Shown here: positions 46,651 to 56,653 of the stretch, one piece after another | Layout: each line of letters starts with the position of its first letter | Position numbering within the stretch: position 1 is the first letter of the stretch | NCBI GenBank assembly: GCA_031292175.1 | Contig: JARLHQ010000010.1 | Coordinates: 1-64,000, forward strand | Direction of reading: 5' to 3' | Origin: Humidesulfovibrio sp. | Lineage (GTDB): Bacteria > Desulfobacterota > Desulfovibrionia > Desulfovibrionales > Desulfovibrionaceae | DNA: 64,000 nt | The notes under the pieces: model-generated | The model's database searches: none | What the model was told of the DNA's origin: nothing | Seen by the model: only the letters and a program-made list of their open reading frames with translations | Program-made: the position numbers and the translations under genes

Positions 46651-47514
46651 ATGCAGCGTCCGCCCTCCACGGAGCAGAGCCAGAGAGATCAGCTGCACGG
46701 CCGCCAAGTGGCGGCCATGTTCGGCCGCATCGCGCGCTGGTACGATTTTCTTAACCACACCCTGAGCCTCGGTCTGGACATCTACTGGCGCTGGCGGCTG
46801 GCCCGTGTCGCCCTGCCAGAGCCCGGCGGCGCGGTGCTCGACCTCGCGGCGGGCACCCTCGACGTGTCCCTGGCCCTCATCCGGCAGTATCCGGACATCC
46901 GCGTCGCCGCTGTGGACTACACCCTGCCCATGCTGGTGCGCGGCAAGCACAAGCTTACGGGCGGGCCGGACAAACGCATCCTCCCGGTGCAGGGCGACGG
47001 CCGCAAGCTGCCCCTGGCCGACGAGTCCATGGATGCGGCCACCATAGCCTTCGGCATCCGCAACATCCGCCCGCGCATGGCCGCCCACCGGGAGGTGCTG
47101 CGCTGCCTCAAGCCTGGCGGTCGCTTCTGCATCCTGGAGTTTGGCACCGGCCGCCGCAAGGTCTGGGGCGGGCTGTACAATTTTTATCTGGAATCGGTGC
47201 TGCCCGCCCTGGGGCGGCTCGTCTCCGGCGACCGCGCGGCCTACCGTTATCTGGCGGAGACCATCCGCGAGTTCCCGGATGAACGCCAGCTTTCGCGGGA
47301 GCTTATGGACGCCGGGTACGCGCGCGTGTTTCACGTTGCCATGCTCTCGGGCATCGTGTACCTGCATGTGGCGGAAAAGGCGGGCCAACTGTGCGCCGAT
47401 GCTGACAAGGAAGCGGGCGTGAAAACGCAAGCCAGGGCCGTTTCAGCCGGCCGTGACGGCATTCTGCGCTGCTTTACCCCGCAGGACCCGGGCAAGGGCC
47501 CGGACGAGGAATAG
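46651..47514 (+). CDS. menG: Demethylmenaquinone methyltransferase-type enzyme (UbiE/MenG)
   Basis: 287 residues. A class I SAM methyltransferase: FGRIARWYDFLNHTLSLGLDIYWR is the UbiE/MenG N-terminal motif, VLDLAAGTLDVSLAL is the SAM site, and FGIRNIRP plus LKPGGRFCILEFG follow. It methylates demethylmenaquinone in the last step of menaquinone synthesis. The C-terminal roughly 40 residues (after VAEKAGQL) are an extra tail not needed for the fold. The menaquinone role fits mqnB and the prenyl synthase downstream. Confidence 0.88.
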   Translation: MQRPPSTEQSQRDQLHGRQVAAMFGRIARWYDFLNHTLSLGLDIYWRWRLARVALPEPGGAVLDLAAGTLDVSLALIRQYPDIRVAAVDYTLPMLVRGKHKLTGGPDKRILPVQGDGRKLPLADESMDAATIAFGIRNIRPRMAAHREVLRCLKPGGRFCILEFGTGRRKVWGGLYNFYLESVLPALGRLVSGDRAAYRYLAETIREFPDERQLSRELMDAGYARVFHVAMLSGIVYLHVAEKAGQLCADADKEAGVKTQARAVSAGRDGILRCFTPQDPGKGPDEE

Positions 47515-47553
47515 CGCGCGGACTTTCTTGGAATTGGCTTGGCCGGAATTTGT

Positions 47554-47754
47554 CTAGAAGGACCGGCCCAGGGCCACCAGCAGTACGCCCAGGATGATGG
47601 ACGTGAGGCCCAGGACGCGCAGGGCGCGCGGCGGGCGGCTGGCCAGGGTGAGCAGGATGCCGGGCATCCGCTCGGCCAGGATGAAATAGGGCAGGCCCTC
47701 AAGCACGAAGGCCAAGCCAAGGGCGATAAAGAAGAGCGGCCAGTTGAGGTTCAT
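47554..47754 (-). CDS. DUF2065 family small membrane protein
   Basis: 66 residues from the ATG at 47754 (AAAGGG site). Two membrane segments: LFFIALGLAFVLEGLPYFI and LRVLGLTSIILGVLLVALG. LNWPLFFIALGLAFVLEGLPY is the DUF2065 signature. The role of this family is unknown; in other proteobacteria it is often next to hflC or purA. Here it is alone, facing menG. Confidence 0.85.
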   Translation of the reverse strand: MNLNWPLFFIALGLAFVLEGLPYFILAERMPGILLTLASRPPRALRVLGLTSIILGVLLVALGRSF

Positions 47755-47830
47755 GCGGCCCTTTGTATCCAGGCGGACACGGGTTGTCCACAGGAGGGGG
47801 GACGCGCTCTGAAGCGAGGAAGGAAGACGC

Positions 47831-49150
47831 ATGGGGTTGACTACTCTTGAGGACCTGAAAGCCGGACGCGCCAGCATCGCCGTGGTGGGCCTGGGCTATG
47901 TGGGCCTGCCGCTGGCTGTGGCTCTGTCGCGGCATTTTCCGGTCATCGGGTTTGATATTTCGCAAAAGCGCGTGGACGAGCTGGAGAAGGGAACCGACCG
48001 CACCGGCGAGGTGCTGGCTCCCGACCTCAAAAGCGCCAAGGTCGCCTACACCTGCGATCCGGGGCGCCTGAAGGCGGCGGCCGTCATCATCGTGGCCGTG
48101 CCCACGCCCATCGACGCGCACAGAAGCCCGGACCTGCGCCCCGTGGTGGGCGCCACGCGCACCGTCGGCGCAAACCTCGCCCCCGGCGCGGTGGTGGTCT
48201 ACGAGTCCACCGTGTACCCCGGCCTGACCGAGGAGGTCTGCGTGCCCTTGCTTGAGGAGCACTCCGGCCTCAAGTGCGGCGAGGGCTTCTTCGTGGGCTA
48301 TTCGCCGGAACGCATCAACCCCGGCGACCGTGCGCACACGCTCGAAACCATCGTCAAGGTGGTGGCCGGGCAGGATGCGCCCACGGCCGACCTGCTGGCC
48401 GGCATGTACGGCGCGGTGGTCAAGGCGGGCATCGCCCGCGCCTCGTGCATCAAGGTGGCCGAGGCCGCCAAGGTCATTGAGAACACCCAGCGCGACCTGA
48501 ACATCGCGCTCATGAACGAACTGGCCGTGATCTTCGAGCGCATGGGCATCGACACCCTGGAGGTGCTTGAGGCCGCTGGCACCAAATGGAATTTCCTGCC
48601 CTTCCGTCCCGGGCTGGTGGGTGGCCACTGCATCGGCGTGGACCCCTACTACCTGACCTTCAAGGCTCAGGCGCTGGGCTTTTCGCCCCAGGTCATCCTG
48701 GCTGGCCGCTCCATCAACGACGGCATGGGCAAATTCATCGCCGAAACCTGCGTGAAGAAGCTCATCGCGGCCGACGTGAAGGTCAAGGGCGCGCGCGTGG
48801 GCGTGCTTGGCTTCACCTTCAAGGAGAACGTGCCCGATCTGCGCAACACCAAGGTCATCGACGTGGTGCGCGAGCTTGAGGAGTACGGCGTGACCGTGCT
48901 GGCGCACGACCCCATGGCCGATCCGGCCGAGGCCCGGCACGAGTACGGCATCGAGCTTGCAAACCTCGCCGATCTGCGCGACCTGGACGCCGTCATCCTG
49001 GCCGTGGCGCACGAGCAGTACGCGGACATCGGCCTCGCCGACCTGCGCGCCTGGTTCCGTAATCCCGCCGCGCCGCTGGTGCTGGACGTGAAGGGGCGCT
49101 TCGACCCCGCCGAGGCCAAGGCCGCGGGCTTCACGCTCTGGCGGTTGTAA
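47831..49150 (+). CDS. Nucleotide-sugar dehydrogenase (UDP-HexNAc dehydrogenase type)
   Basis: 439 residues. The NAD-binding fold is VVGLGYVGLPLAVALS, with the central motif YSPERINPGD and the catalytic Cys in GGHCIGVDPYYL. The C-terminal UDP-binding domain has GFTFKENVPDLRNTKV. The sequence type (TviB/WbpO) oxidises UDP-GlcNAc or UDP-GalNAc to the uronic acid for surface polysaccharides. It stands alone here, without glycosyltransferases nearby. The exact sugar is not certain. Confidence 0.92.
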   Translation: MGLTTLEDLKAGRASIAVVGLGYVGLPLAVALSRHFPVIGFDISQKRVDELEKGTDRTGEVLAPDLKSAKVAYTCDPGRLKAAAVIIVAVPTPIDAHRSPDLRPVVGATRTVGANLAPGAVVVYESTVYPGLTEEVCVPLLEEHSGLKCGEGFFVGYSPERINPGDRAHTLETIVKVVAGQDAPTADLLAGMYGAVVKAGIARASCIKVAEAAKVIENTQRDLNIALMNELAVIFERMGIDTLEVLEAAGTKWNFLPFRPGLVGGHCIGVDPYYLTFKAQALGFSPQVILAGRSINDGMGKFIAETCVKKLIAADVKVKGARVGVLGFTFKENVPDLRNTKVIDVVRELEEYGVTVLAHDPMADPAEARHEYGIELANLADLRDLDAVILAVAHEQYADIGLADLRAWFRNPAAPLVLDVKGRFDPAEAKAAGFTLWRL

Positions 49151-49170
49151 GGGCGTAGGGGAGGCGCGCC

Positions 49171-49881
49171 ATGCCTGTGCTGGTCGTTGCCGCCACCGGG
49201 CTGGAGCTTTCCGCCGCCCTTGGCGTACGGGCTGATTTGCGGCAGGGCGAGATTCTGGAGACCGACGTCTTCGGCCGCCGGGTGCTGGCGCTGGCGACGG
49301 GCATCGGTGTGGTGAACGCGGCTCTGGAGTTGGGGCGGGCTCTGCGGCCGGGCATCAGCGGGGTGCTGAACCTCGGTGTCGCGGGCAGCTTTGATCTGGG
49401 CGCGCATCCGGTGGGCGCTGTGCGGCTGGTGGAGCGGGAGTGCTGGCCCGAATACGGCCTGCTGGCCACGGGCGCGGTGGCGGCCGATGTGCGGGGCCTG
49501 GGCTTTGCCCTGAACGCCGTGGCCAAAGCGCCGCCGGCTGATGGCGCGGAAGCGATTTTTGAGAGTCTGGCCTGGGACGCCCAGGCGGCGCTTGCGGCTC
49601 TGGGCCTTGCGGCCGGGGGCTGGGGAACGGCGTCCTCCCTCACGGTGAGCGGCGTCACGGCGGACGCGCAGCGCGCGGGCGCGCTTCATGAGCGCTTCGG
49701 CGCGGGCCTGGAGAACATGGAGGGCTTTGCCCTGGCCTATGGGGCCAGGCGGGCCGGGCTGCCCTTCGCGGAGTTGCGCGCGGTGTCCAACGCCGTGGGC
49801 GTGCGGCCGCCGGAGAGCTGGGATCTGCCCGGCGCACTCTCCGCCCTGGGCCAGGCCGCGCGGCGGCTTCTCGCGCCATAG
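49171..49881 (+). CDS. mqnB: Futalosine hydrolase
   Basis: 236 residues. A purine-nucleoside-phosphorylase-fold enzyme with LVVAATGLELSAAL, LATGIGVVNAALELGRAL, VLNLGVAGSFDLG and ENMEGFALAYGARRAGLPFAELRAVSN, the hydrolase motif with catalytic Glu and Asp/Asn. It removes the base from futalosine or aminodeoxyfutalosine in menaquinone synthesis. The GGGGAGG site is good. It is 20 bases after the dehydrogenase and 26 before the prenyl synthase, supporting the quinone role. Confidence 0.9.
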   Translation: MPVLVVAATGLELSAALGVRADLRQGEILETDVFGRRVLALATGIGVVNAALELGRALRPGISGVLNLGVAGSFDLGAHPVGAVRLVERECWPEYGLLATGAVAADVRGLGFALNAVAKAPPADGAEAIFESLAWDAQAALAALGLAAGGWGTASSLTVSGVTADAQRAGALHERFGAGLENMEGFALAYGARRAGLPFAELRAVSNAVGVRPPESWDLPGALSALGQAARRLLAP

Positions 49882-49907
49882 GCGCGGCGGAACCCTATAA
49901 CCAGCGG

Positions 49908-50888
49908 ATGCGGGACGGCATGAACGAACTGCGCGCCTATTTCGCCGGGGAAATTCCCGGCATCAACGCCTTCCTCTCGGCGGAGGCGGACAAGTTCGAC
50001 GGCCTGGTGCGCGAAGTCGCGCGCCACGTGCTGCTTTCCGGCGGCAAACGCATCCGTCCCATGCTGACCATCCTTTTCGCCCGCGCCCTGGGCCACAGCA
50101 AGAACGACATGCTGGCGATAGCCTGCGCCATCGAGATGCTGCACACGGCCACGCTCCTGCACGATGACGTGCTGGATCAGGCCGAGACGCGCCGAGGCCG
50201 GACCTCGGCCCACGTAGCCTTCGGCGTCACGGAGACCATCCTCGCGGGGGACGTGCTGCTGGCCCTGGCCAACAAGCTTGGCGCGGACTATGACATCCCG
50301 CGCCTCAACTCCCTTTTGGCGCGCGGCATCATGGCCACGGCGGAGGGCGAGATCCTGGAGCTGGCGCACACCGCCAGGCCCACCGTGGACCGCGACACGT
50401 ACCTCGCCATCGTCATCGGCAAGACGGCCCGGCTCATCGAGACCGCCTGCCGATGCGGCGCGGCGCTCACCAACCGCGAGCGCGGCGTGGAGGACATGGC
50501 CGGCGCCTATGGCCTGAACCTGGGCATCGCCTTCCAACTGGTGGACGACGCGCTCGACTACACCATATCCGAGAGCGAGATGGGCAAGCCTGCCGGCGGC
50601 GACCTGCGCGAGGGCAAGATGACCCTGCCGCTCATCTTGCTGCTGGAGTCCCTGCCGGACGCCGAGTCCCGCGATCTGCTGGCGAAGCTTAAGGACAAGC
50701 GGTTGACGGAGGCGGAGGCCGGGCGCATAATCGTCATGATCCGCGAACAGGGCCTGGCAGAAAAGACCCGCGAGGCTGCTCAAGCGTATATTTCCGAGGC
50801 CTTGCGTGAACTGGACGCCCTGCCGGATTCGCCGGAGCGGCTGGTTCTGGCCCAGGCCGCGGAGTACGTCCTCACCAGACGCAAGTGA
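49908..50888 (+). CDS. Polyprenyl (heptaprenyl/octaprenyl-type) diphosphate synthase
   Basis: 326 residues; ATG at 49908 or 49920. The trans-prenyl synthase motifs are LSGGKRIRPM, the first Asp-rich motif LLHDDVLDQA with RRGRTSAH, GDVLLALA, and the second Asp-rich motif QLVDDALDY. The small residues before the first motif do not block chain growth, which fits a medium-to-long product for menaquinone. It follows mqnB in the same direction, so a menaquinone side-chain role is likely. Product length is not determinable. Confidence 0.9.
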   Translation: MRDGMNELRAYFAGEIPGINAFLSAEADKFDGLVREVARHVLLSGGKRIRPMLTILFARALGHSKNDMLAIACAIEMLHTATLLHDDVLDQAETRRGRTSAHVAFGVTETILAGDVLLALANKLGADYDIPRLNSLLARGIMATAEGEILELAHTARPTVDRDTYLAIVIGKTARLIETACRCGAALTNRERGVEDMAGAYGLNLGIAFQLVDDALDYTISESEMGKPAGGDLREGKMTLPLILLLESLPDAESRDLLAKLKDKRLTEAEAGRIIVMIREQGLAEKTREAAQAYISEALRELDALPDSPERLVLAQAAEYVLTRRK

Positions 50889-50898
50889 CGGGGGGCCG

Positions 50899-53415
50899 AT
50901 GGCCGAGAATCTGCTGCTCAACTCGCCGCACCTGCTTCAAAGAATATCACTGTCGCCGGTGATGCTCCGGCTCATGCAGGAGGCTCTCAAGCCGGAGCCG
51001 GATTTCGCGGTCATGGCCGAGACCATCCGCCTGGACCCGGCGCTGGCCACCACGGTCCTGAATCTGGTGAACTCCGCCTTCTACGGTCTGCCACAGAAGG
51101 TCACCGACCTGCACCGCGCGGCCCTGGTCCTGGGCAGCCGCGAGATCCTTAAGGTGGCCGTCTCCATGACCCTGCACAAGGATCTGGAGCATGGCTTTCC
51201 CGAATGCCACTACGATTTCTATCCCGACTGGCGGCTCATCGTCTGGTCGTCCATCGCCGCCGAGCTTTTGGCCGTGCGGATGTGCCCGGAACAGACGGAC
51301 CAGGCTTATTTGTGTTGTCTGCTCAAGGACGTCTCGCTGCTGTTTTTGCGCTGCGCGGCCAGAGAGCTGCTGCCGGAGCCGGAGCAGCACGACCGCATCA
51401 CCGTGCTGGGCAAGGGACAGCTGGAGTGCGAGGCCGAGGCCTGGGGCCTGCACCACGCCGCGCTTTCGCAGATGCTGCTCCTGCGCTGGGGCATTCCGCT
51501 TGAAATGTGCGAGAGCATCCGTTTCCACCACGACCTGGATGGGCTTTCGGGCCATGCCCCCCTCACCCAGGCCGTGATCCTGGCCACGCAGTGGTCGGAG
51601 ATGGAGCTGGGCCACGCCAGCGGGCCATTCGGCGTGGTGCAGTTCGAGGGCATGTTGCGCAACATCCTGGGCCTGACCGAGCGCGAGGTGGACGGCCTGC
51701 GCAGCGAGTGCCTGACGAAGTTCCGCTCCATGCTCCAGTCGCTGGGCATAGGCGAGGGCGATGAGAAGCGGGCCTACTACCGGCACTCCGTGAAGGCCAT
51801 GCAGGGCTATTGCTTCCTCAGCATGGACATCCTGACCGCCGAGGGGGGGCTGGCTTCCGTGGCCCAGGTGCTGGGCAAGCACATCCGGCTCAACTGGGAC
51901 GTGAGGTCCTGGGATGTGGCCCTCAAGTCTCCCCACCGGGACCTCTACCGGCTCTATCACCTGACGCCGGAGGGCAAGCTCGAGCGCGCGGAAGAGCGCT
52001 ATCCGATCAACCAGATACCTTGGCGCATCCATACGCCGGGGCTGGAGATCAGCTCCTCCGGGCAGCACCTGGGCGAACTGCGTCTGGGCGAGGCTGGCCT
52101 GCCCAAGGACGAGCTGGATAATCTGGCCTTGTACCTGCGCTTCTTCGGGCAGGGATTTGAACACTATTGCGCCCGGCAGGCCGTGCTGGAGGAGAAGGCC
52201 CTGGCCTTCGACAAGATCCCCATCGGCGTGGCCCGGCTGGACCCCTCCGGGCATGTCTTGGAGGCCAACCGCAAATTCGTCGAGTTCCTGAGCCTGGCGA
52301 ACCCGGCCAAGGGGCGTCTCATGGCCGACCTGTTGGCCCGGCGCCTGCCCCAGGAAACCATCAGCGAGTTCGCCAATTTCGTCGCCGATCCCGCGCGCGG
52401 CAGCTTCGGCAAAATCGACTACTTCCAGACCAGGGACGCGGCCGGAACCTCCTCCGACGGAGCGTTGTACCTCTCGGCCCATCGCATGGAGGACGTGCAC
52501 GGGCGGAGCGTTCTGGCGCTCATCGAGGACTTGCGCGAGCTTTCCGAGGTGGAGGTGCAGACCCTGCGCCGCAAGAATTTCCTGGAGCGGCTCATCGGGT
52601 CCATGCACGAACTGGTGCTCACCGTGTCCGGTGACGGCGTCATCGGCTTCTGCTCCCGGCAGGATCTCGGGCTGGTGGGCAGCGCCTTTTTCAAGGCCTT
52701 CCAGCCGGTGGAGTCCTGCGTGGACGCCTGGACCCCCAGCCTGTTGACAGCGGAGAGCCCGGGCCACGTCGAGGCCGTGCTGCATCCAGAAGGGGGCGAG
52801 GAGCTGGCCTTTGAGCTGTCCTTTGCGCCGCTGGGCGGCCCGGCCCGCGCCGCCACCGACGGAAACGGCCTGGACCGCGAATGCCTGGTTGTGGGCCGCG
52901 ACCTGACGCAGATCCGCCGCCTGGAGGCCAAGCTTAAGGTGCGCGCCATGCTCGACGGTCTGACCGGACTCTATAATCACTACCAGTTCCACACCACCCT
53001 GGAGCGGGAGGTGAGCCGCTGCCGGCGCAAGGAGCGCGGCATGGGCCTGGTGTTCTGCGACCTGGACAAGTTCAAGGACGTGAACGACACGCAGGGCCAT
53101 CTGGCGGGCGACCAGGTGCTCAAACGCATGGGGACGCTCTTGCTGCGCCTGGTGCGCCAGGGCATGGATTTCCCCTGCCGCTATGGCGGGGACGAGTTCG
53201 CGGTCATCGTCACCGAGGTGGACGAGGCGCATCTGCTGGTCATCGGCCAGCGCATCCTGGCCGATGTGCGCGAACAGCTGAACGGAACCGTGAGCGCCAG
53301 TGTGGGCGTGACCATGCTGCGCGCGGATGACACCCCCCAGAGCCTGCTCGGGCGGGCGGACAGACTGGCCTACAAGGCCAAGGCGGCCGGGGGCGACACC
53401 CTGGCGGGGGGGTAG
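50899..53415 (+). CDS. HDOD domain / PAS-like / GGDEF diguanylate cyclase
   Basis: 838 residues from the ATG at 50899. Residues 1-210 are an HDOD domain (LSPVMLRLMQEA, IRLDPALATTVLNLVNSAFYGLP). The middle includes a PAS-like segment (GVARLDPSGHVLEANRKFVEFL, about 440-560) and a second sensor-like stretch. The C-terminal GGDEF domain has DGLTGLYNHYQF, CDLDKFKDVND and the active site RYGGDEFAV. No canonical RxxD inhibition site is seen four residues before the active site. It should make cyclic di-GMP. HDOD combined with GGDEF links several signals; the input is unknown. Confidence 0.87.
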   Translation: MAENLLLNSPHLLQRISLSPVMLRLMQEALKPEPDFAVMAETIRLDPALATTVLNLVNSAFYGLPQKVTDLHRAALVLGSREILKVAVSMTLHKDLEHGFPECHYDFYPDWRLIVWSSIAAELLAVRMCPEQTDQAYLCCLLKDVSLLFLRCAARELLPEPEQHDRITVLGKGQLECEAEAWGLHHAALSQMLLLRWGIPLEMCESIRFHHDLDGLSGHAPLTQAVILATQWSEMELGHASGPFGVVQFEGMLRNILGLTEREVDGLRSECLTKFRSMLQSLGIGEGDEKRAYYRHSVKAMQGYCFLSMDILTAEGGLASVAQVLGKHIRLNWDVRSWDVALKSPHRDLYRLYHLTPEGKLERAEERYPINQIPWRIHTPGLEISSSGQHLGELRLGEAGLPKDELDNLALYLRFFGQGFEHYCARQAVLEEKALAFDKIPIGVARLDPSGHVLEANRKFVEFLSLANPAKGRLMADLLARRLPQETISEFANFVADPARGSFGKIDYFQTRDAAGTSSDGALYLSAHRMEDVHGRSVLALIEDLRELSEVEVQTLRRKNFLERLIGSMHELVLTVSGDGVIGFCSRQDLGLVGSAFFKAFQPVESCVDAWTPSLLTAESPGHVEAVLHPEGGEELAFELSFAPLGGPARAATDGNGLDRECLVVGRDLTQIRRLEAKLKVRAMLDGLTGLYNHYQFHTTLEREVSRCRRKERGMGLVFCDLDKFKDVNDTQGHLAGDQVLKRMGTLLLRLVRQGMDFPCRYGGDEFAVIVTEVDEAHLLVIGQRILADVREQLNGTVSASVGVTMLRADDTPQSLLGRADRLAYKAKAAGGDTLAGG

Positions 53416-53473
53416 GCCCCCTTGATGTTGCTAGAAACGGCCGGACTTCCGGCTTCCTGAAGGAGAGCTTCCT

Positions 53474-56400
53474 ATGCTTTTGCGCTTTGAATTGGGCCTC
53501 AAGCCCCAGGTGCGCGATGTGGTTGGCGAGCGTGTGGCTCGCAATATCAAGAGCGAGCTGGGCCTTGGCCTGGCTGGCGTACGCATCGTGCGCGTGTACA
53601 CGGTGGAGGGCATCGACGCCGCGCAGGCGAAAGCCGTGCTGGACGCTGGCGCGCTGCATGACCCCGTGCTGCACGAGGCCTCCCTCGCGCCCGCGGCGAA
53701 AAACTTCGACTGGGTGCTGGAGGTCGGCTTCCGCCCCGGCGTGACCGACAACGAGGCCAAGACCGCGCGGGAGACCATCCTGCTGGTGCTGGGCCTTGAG
53801 GGCCAGGCCGCCAAGAACGTCAGCGTGTACACCAGCGTGCAGTATCTGCTCTCCGCCGCGCCGGGCCAGAACCTTGATGAAAAGACCGTGCTGCACATCG
53901 CGCGCGATCTGCTGGCGAACGAGCTCATCCAGCGCTTCGAAATGAAGTCCGCAGCCGACTGGGCCAAGGAGCCCGGCTTCGCGGCCAAGGCCGCGCGCGT
54001 CACCGGTCAGGCCAGCGACGCCGTGGCCGTCATCCCGCTGACCACCATGACCGACGCGGAGCTTGCGGCCTTCAGCCGGGCCAACACGCTCGCCCTCTCC
54101 TTAGGCGAGATGAAGACCATCGTGAACCATTACAAGGACCCGGCCGTGCGCGCCGCGCGCAAGGCCGCCTGTCTGTCGCCCGAGCTGGTGGAAAATCCCA
54201 CCGATGCCGAGGTGGAGGTGCTGGCTCAGACCTGGAGCGAGCACTGCAAACACAAGATTTTCACCGCGAACATCGACTACGAGGATGCGGAGCAGGGCAG
54301 GAGACGCACGCTGAGCAGCCTGTTCAAGACCTGCATCCAGGGCAGCACCAAGGCCATCCGCGCGGCCAAGGGCAAGGACGACTTCTGCCTGTCCGTGTTC
54401 AAGGACAACGCGGGCGTCATCCGCTTCAACGACAACCTGAACGTCTGCATCAAGGTGGAGACGCACAACTCGCCCTCCGCACTCGACCCTTACGGCGGAG
54501 CGCTCACGGGCATCGTGGGCGTGAACCGCGACCCCATGGGCACCGGCCTGGGCGCGAACCTTTTGTGCAACACCGATGTGTTCTGCTTCGCCTCGCCGTT
54601 TTACGAGGGCGAACTGCCGCCCCGGCTCCTGCATCCCCGCCGCGTGCTCGAAGGCGTGCGCGAGGGCGTGGAGCACGGCGGCAACAAGAGCGGCATCCCC
54701 ACGGTCAACGGCTCCATCGTGTTCGACGAGCGTTACCTGGGCAAGCCGCTGGTCTACTGCGGCACCGTGGGCACCATGCCTACCAAGGTGGCCGGGCGCC
54801 CAAGCCATGAGAAATGCGCGCGCCCCGGCGACGTCATCGTCATGATCGGCGGGCGCATCGGCAAGGACGGCATCCACGGTGCGACCTTCTCCTCCGAGGA
54901 GTTGCACGAGGGCTCGCCCGCCACGGCCGTGCAGATCGGCGATCCCATCACCCAGCGCAAGATGTACGATTTCCTCATGCGTGCGCGCGACCGCGGGCTA
55001 TACAACGCCATCACTGACAACGGCGCGGGCGGCCTGTCCTCCTCCGTGGGCGAGATGGCCCAGGACTGCGGCGGCTGTGATCTGGACCTCTCGAAGGCCC
55101 CGCTCAAGTATGACGGCCTGAAGCCCTGGGAGATCCTCATCTCCGAGGCCCAGGAGCGCATGACCTGCGCCGTGCCGCCCGAGAAGCTGGAGGCGTTTTT
55201 GGCTCTGTCGAAGGAGATGGACGTGGAATCCACCGCGCTCGGCACCTATACGGACTCCGGCCTCTTCAACGTGCGCTACGGCGCGAAGCCCGTCACCTGC
55301 CTGTCCATGGAGTTCCTGCACGAAGGCCTGCCGCAGATGGAGCTGACAGCGCGCTGGGAGCGTCCCGAAGTCAAGGCCGACCCCCTGCCGCAGAACGTGG
55401 ACCAGGCGGCGCTGCTGCACCGCATGCTGGGTCGGCTCAACATCTGCAGCAAGGAATACGTCATCCGCCAGTACGACCATGAGGTGCAGGGCCGGAGCAT
55501 CGTGAAACCGCTGGTGGGCGTGAAGCGCGACGGTCCGGCCGACGCCGCGGTTATCCGGCCCGACTACGCCAGCGACGAGGGACTCGTGCTCTCCCATGGC
55601 ATCTGCCCCAAGTTCAGCGACCTGGACACCTACTGGATGATGGCCAACGCCATCGACGAGGCCGTGCGCGGGGCTGTGGCCGTCGGCGGCGACCTGCGCT
55701 ACATGGCCGGCACGGACAACTTCTGCTGGTGCGATCCTGTGGAAAGCGAGACCACGCCCGATGGCAAGTACAAGCTGGCCCAGCTGGTGCGGGCCAATGA
55801 GGCCCTGGACCACTTCTGCCGTGGCTTCGGCGTGCCCTGCGTGTCCGGCAAGGACTCCATGAAGAATGATTACAAGGGCGGCGGGGTCAAAATCTCCATT
55901 CCGCCCACGGTGCTGTACTCCATCATGGGCAAGATGCCCGATGTGAAGCTGGCCGTGACCTCGGACTTCAAGCGCGCGGGTGACTTCGTCTACGTGCTGG
56001 GGTTGACCCGGCCGGAACTGGGCGGCTCGGAGATGGCCAGCGAGTTCGGTCTCGCGGGCGGCCAGGTGCCGCAGGTGGAGCTGGTGAGCGCGCGCGAACG
56101 CTATCTCACGTACTTCAAGGCCACCCAGGCGAAGCTCGTGAACGCCTGCCATGACTGCTCCGACGGCGGCCTTGGCGTCGCGCTGGCCGAAATGTGCGTC
56201 GGCGGGCGGCTGGGCGCGGACATCGACCTTGCGAACGTGCCCCAGTGCGGCTGCGACTCGGTGCTTGAGCTTCTGTACAGCGAGTCGGCCAGCCGCTTCG
56301 TGGTCGGCGTGGCGCCGGAGAATGCGGCGGCCTTCGAAGCCCTGTTCGCGGGACAGCAATGCGCGAGAATCGGCATGGTGACGCCCGGCGATTTGCGTCT

Positions 56401-56479
56401 GGTCCGGTCGGGCGCGGCTGTTCTTCAGGCCCCTGTGGAAGGCTTGGCCCAGGCATTTAAAGCCACCCTGGACTGGTAG
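53474..56479 (+). CDS. purL: Phosphoribosylformylglycinamidine synthase without glutaminase
   Basis: 1001 residues, GAAGGAG site. Residues 1-170 look like a tandem PurS-like N-domain (DWVLEVGFRPGVTDNEAKTA, SVQYLLSA). The synthase core has TWSEHCKHKIF (about 255), NDNLNVCIKVETHNSPSALDPYGG, MIGGRIGKDGIHGATFSSEE and DNGAGGLSSSVGEMA. The second half repeats the ATP-binding and dimer regions (VSGKDSMKND, ELGGSEMASEFG). There is no GATase domain, so ammonia must come from a separate PurQ outside the window. It makes FGAM in purine synthesis. A strong terminator follows. Confidence 0.95.
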   Translation: MLLRFELGLKPQVRDVVGERVARNIKSELGLGLAGVRIVRVYTVEGIDAAQAKAVLDAGALHDPVLHEASLAPAAKNFDWVLEVGFRPGVTDNEAKTARETILLVLGLEGQAAKNVSVYTSVQYLLSAAPGQNLDEKTVLHIARDLLANELIQRFEMKSAADWAKEPGFAAKAARVTGQASDAVAVIPLTTMTDAELAAFSRANTLALSLGEMKTIVNHYKDPAVRAARKAACLSPELVENPTDAEVEVLAQTWSEHCKHKIFTANIDYEDAEQGRRRTLSSLFKTCIQGSTKAIRAAKGKDDFCLSVFKDNAGVIRFNDNLNVCIKVETHNSPSALDPYGGALTGIVGVNRDPMGTGLGANLLCNTDVFCFASPFYEGELPPRLLHPRRVLEGVREGVEHGGNKSGIPTVNGSIVFDERYLGKPLVYCGTVGTMPTKVAGRPSHEKCARPGDVIVMIGGRIGKDGIHGATFSSEELHEGSPATAVQIGDPITQRKMYDFLMRARDRGLYNAITDNGAGGLSSSVGEMAQDCGGCDLDLSKAPLKYDGLKPWEILISEAQERMTCAVPPEKLEAFLALSKEMDVESTALGTYTDSGLFNVRYGAKPVTCLSMEFLHEGLPQMELTARWERPEVKADPLPQNVDQAALLHRMLGRLNICSKEYVIRQYDHEVQGRSIVKPLVGVKRDGPADAAVIRPDYASDEGLVLSHGICPKFSDLDTYWMMANAIDEAVRGAVAVGGDLRYMAGTDNFCWCDPVESETTPDGKYKLAQLVRANEALDHFCRGFGVPCVSGKDSMKNDYKGGGVKISIPPTVLYSIMGKMPDVKLAVTSDFKRAGDFVYVLGLTRPELGGSEMASEFGLAGGQVPQVELVSARERYLTYFKATQAKLVNACHDCSDGGLGVALAEMCVGGRLGADIDLANVPQCGCDSVLELLYSESASRFVVGVAPENAAAFEALFAGQQCARIGMVTPGDLRLVRSGAAVLQAPVEGLAQAFKATLDW

Positions 56480-56501
56480 CAAACTGGGGAAAACAAATGG
56501 T

Positions 56502-56537
56502 AGCCAGCGGCGCCTTGCAAGGCGCCGCTGGCTTTTT
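56502..56537 (+). terminator. Strong intrinsic terminator after purL
   Basis: A 15-base stem AGCCAGCGGCGCCTT (56502-56516) with its perfect complement (56519-56533), then TTTT. Confidence 0.93.
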
Positions 56538-56653
56538 GCGCATACAGGGGATGCAATTTTGTGGTGACGGAATGCGCGTTCTGTAGTAGTAAATTTTGGC
56601 CTTAAGTATAAGACGAATCGGTCGATAGAGCGGGTGAATCCGGAGGGACTGCC

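Noticed and set aside
50947-53232. Open frame of about 760 codons antisense to the HDOD-GGDEF gene
   Set aside because: Shadow; the sense frame has a clear GGDEF active site.
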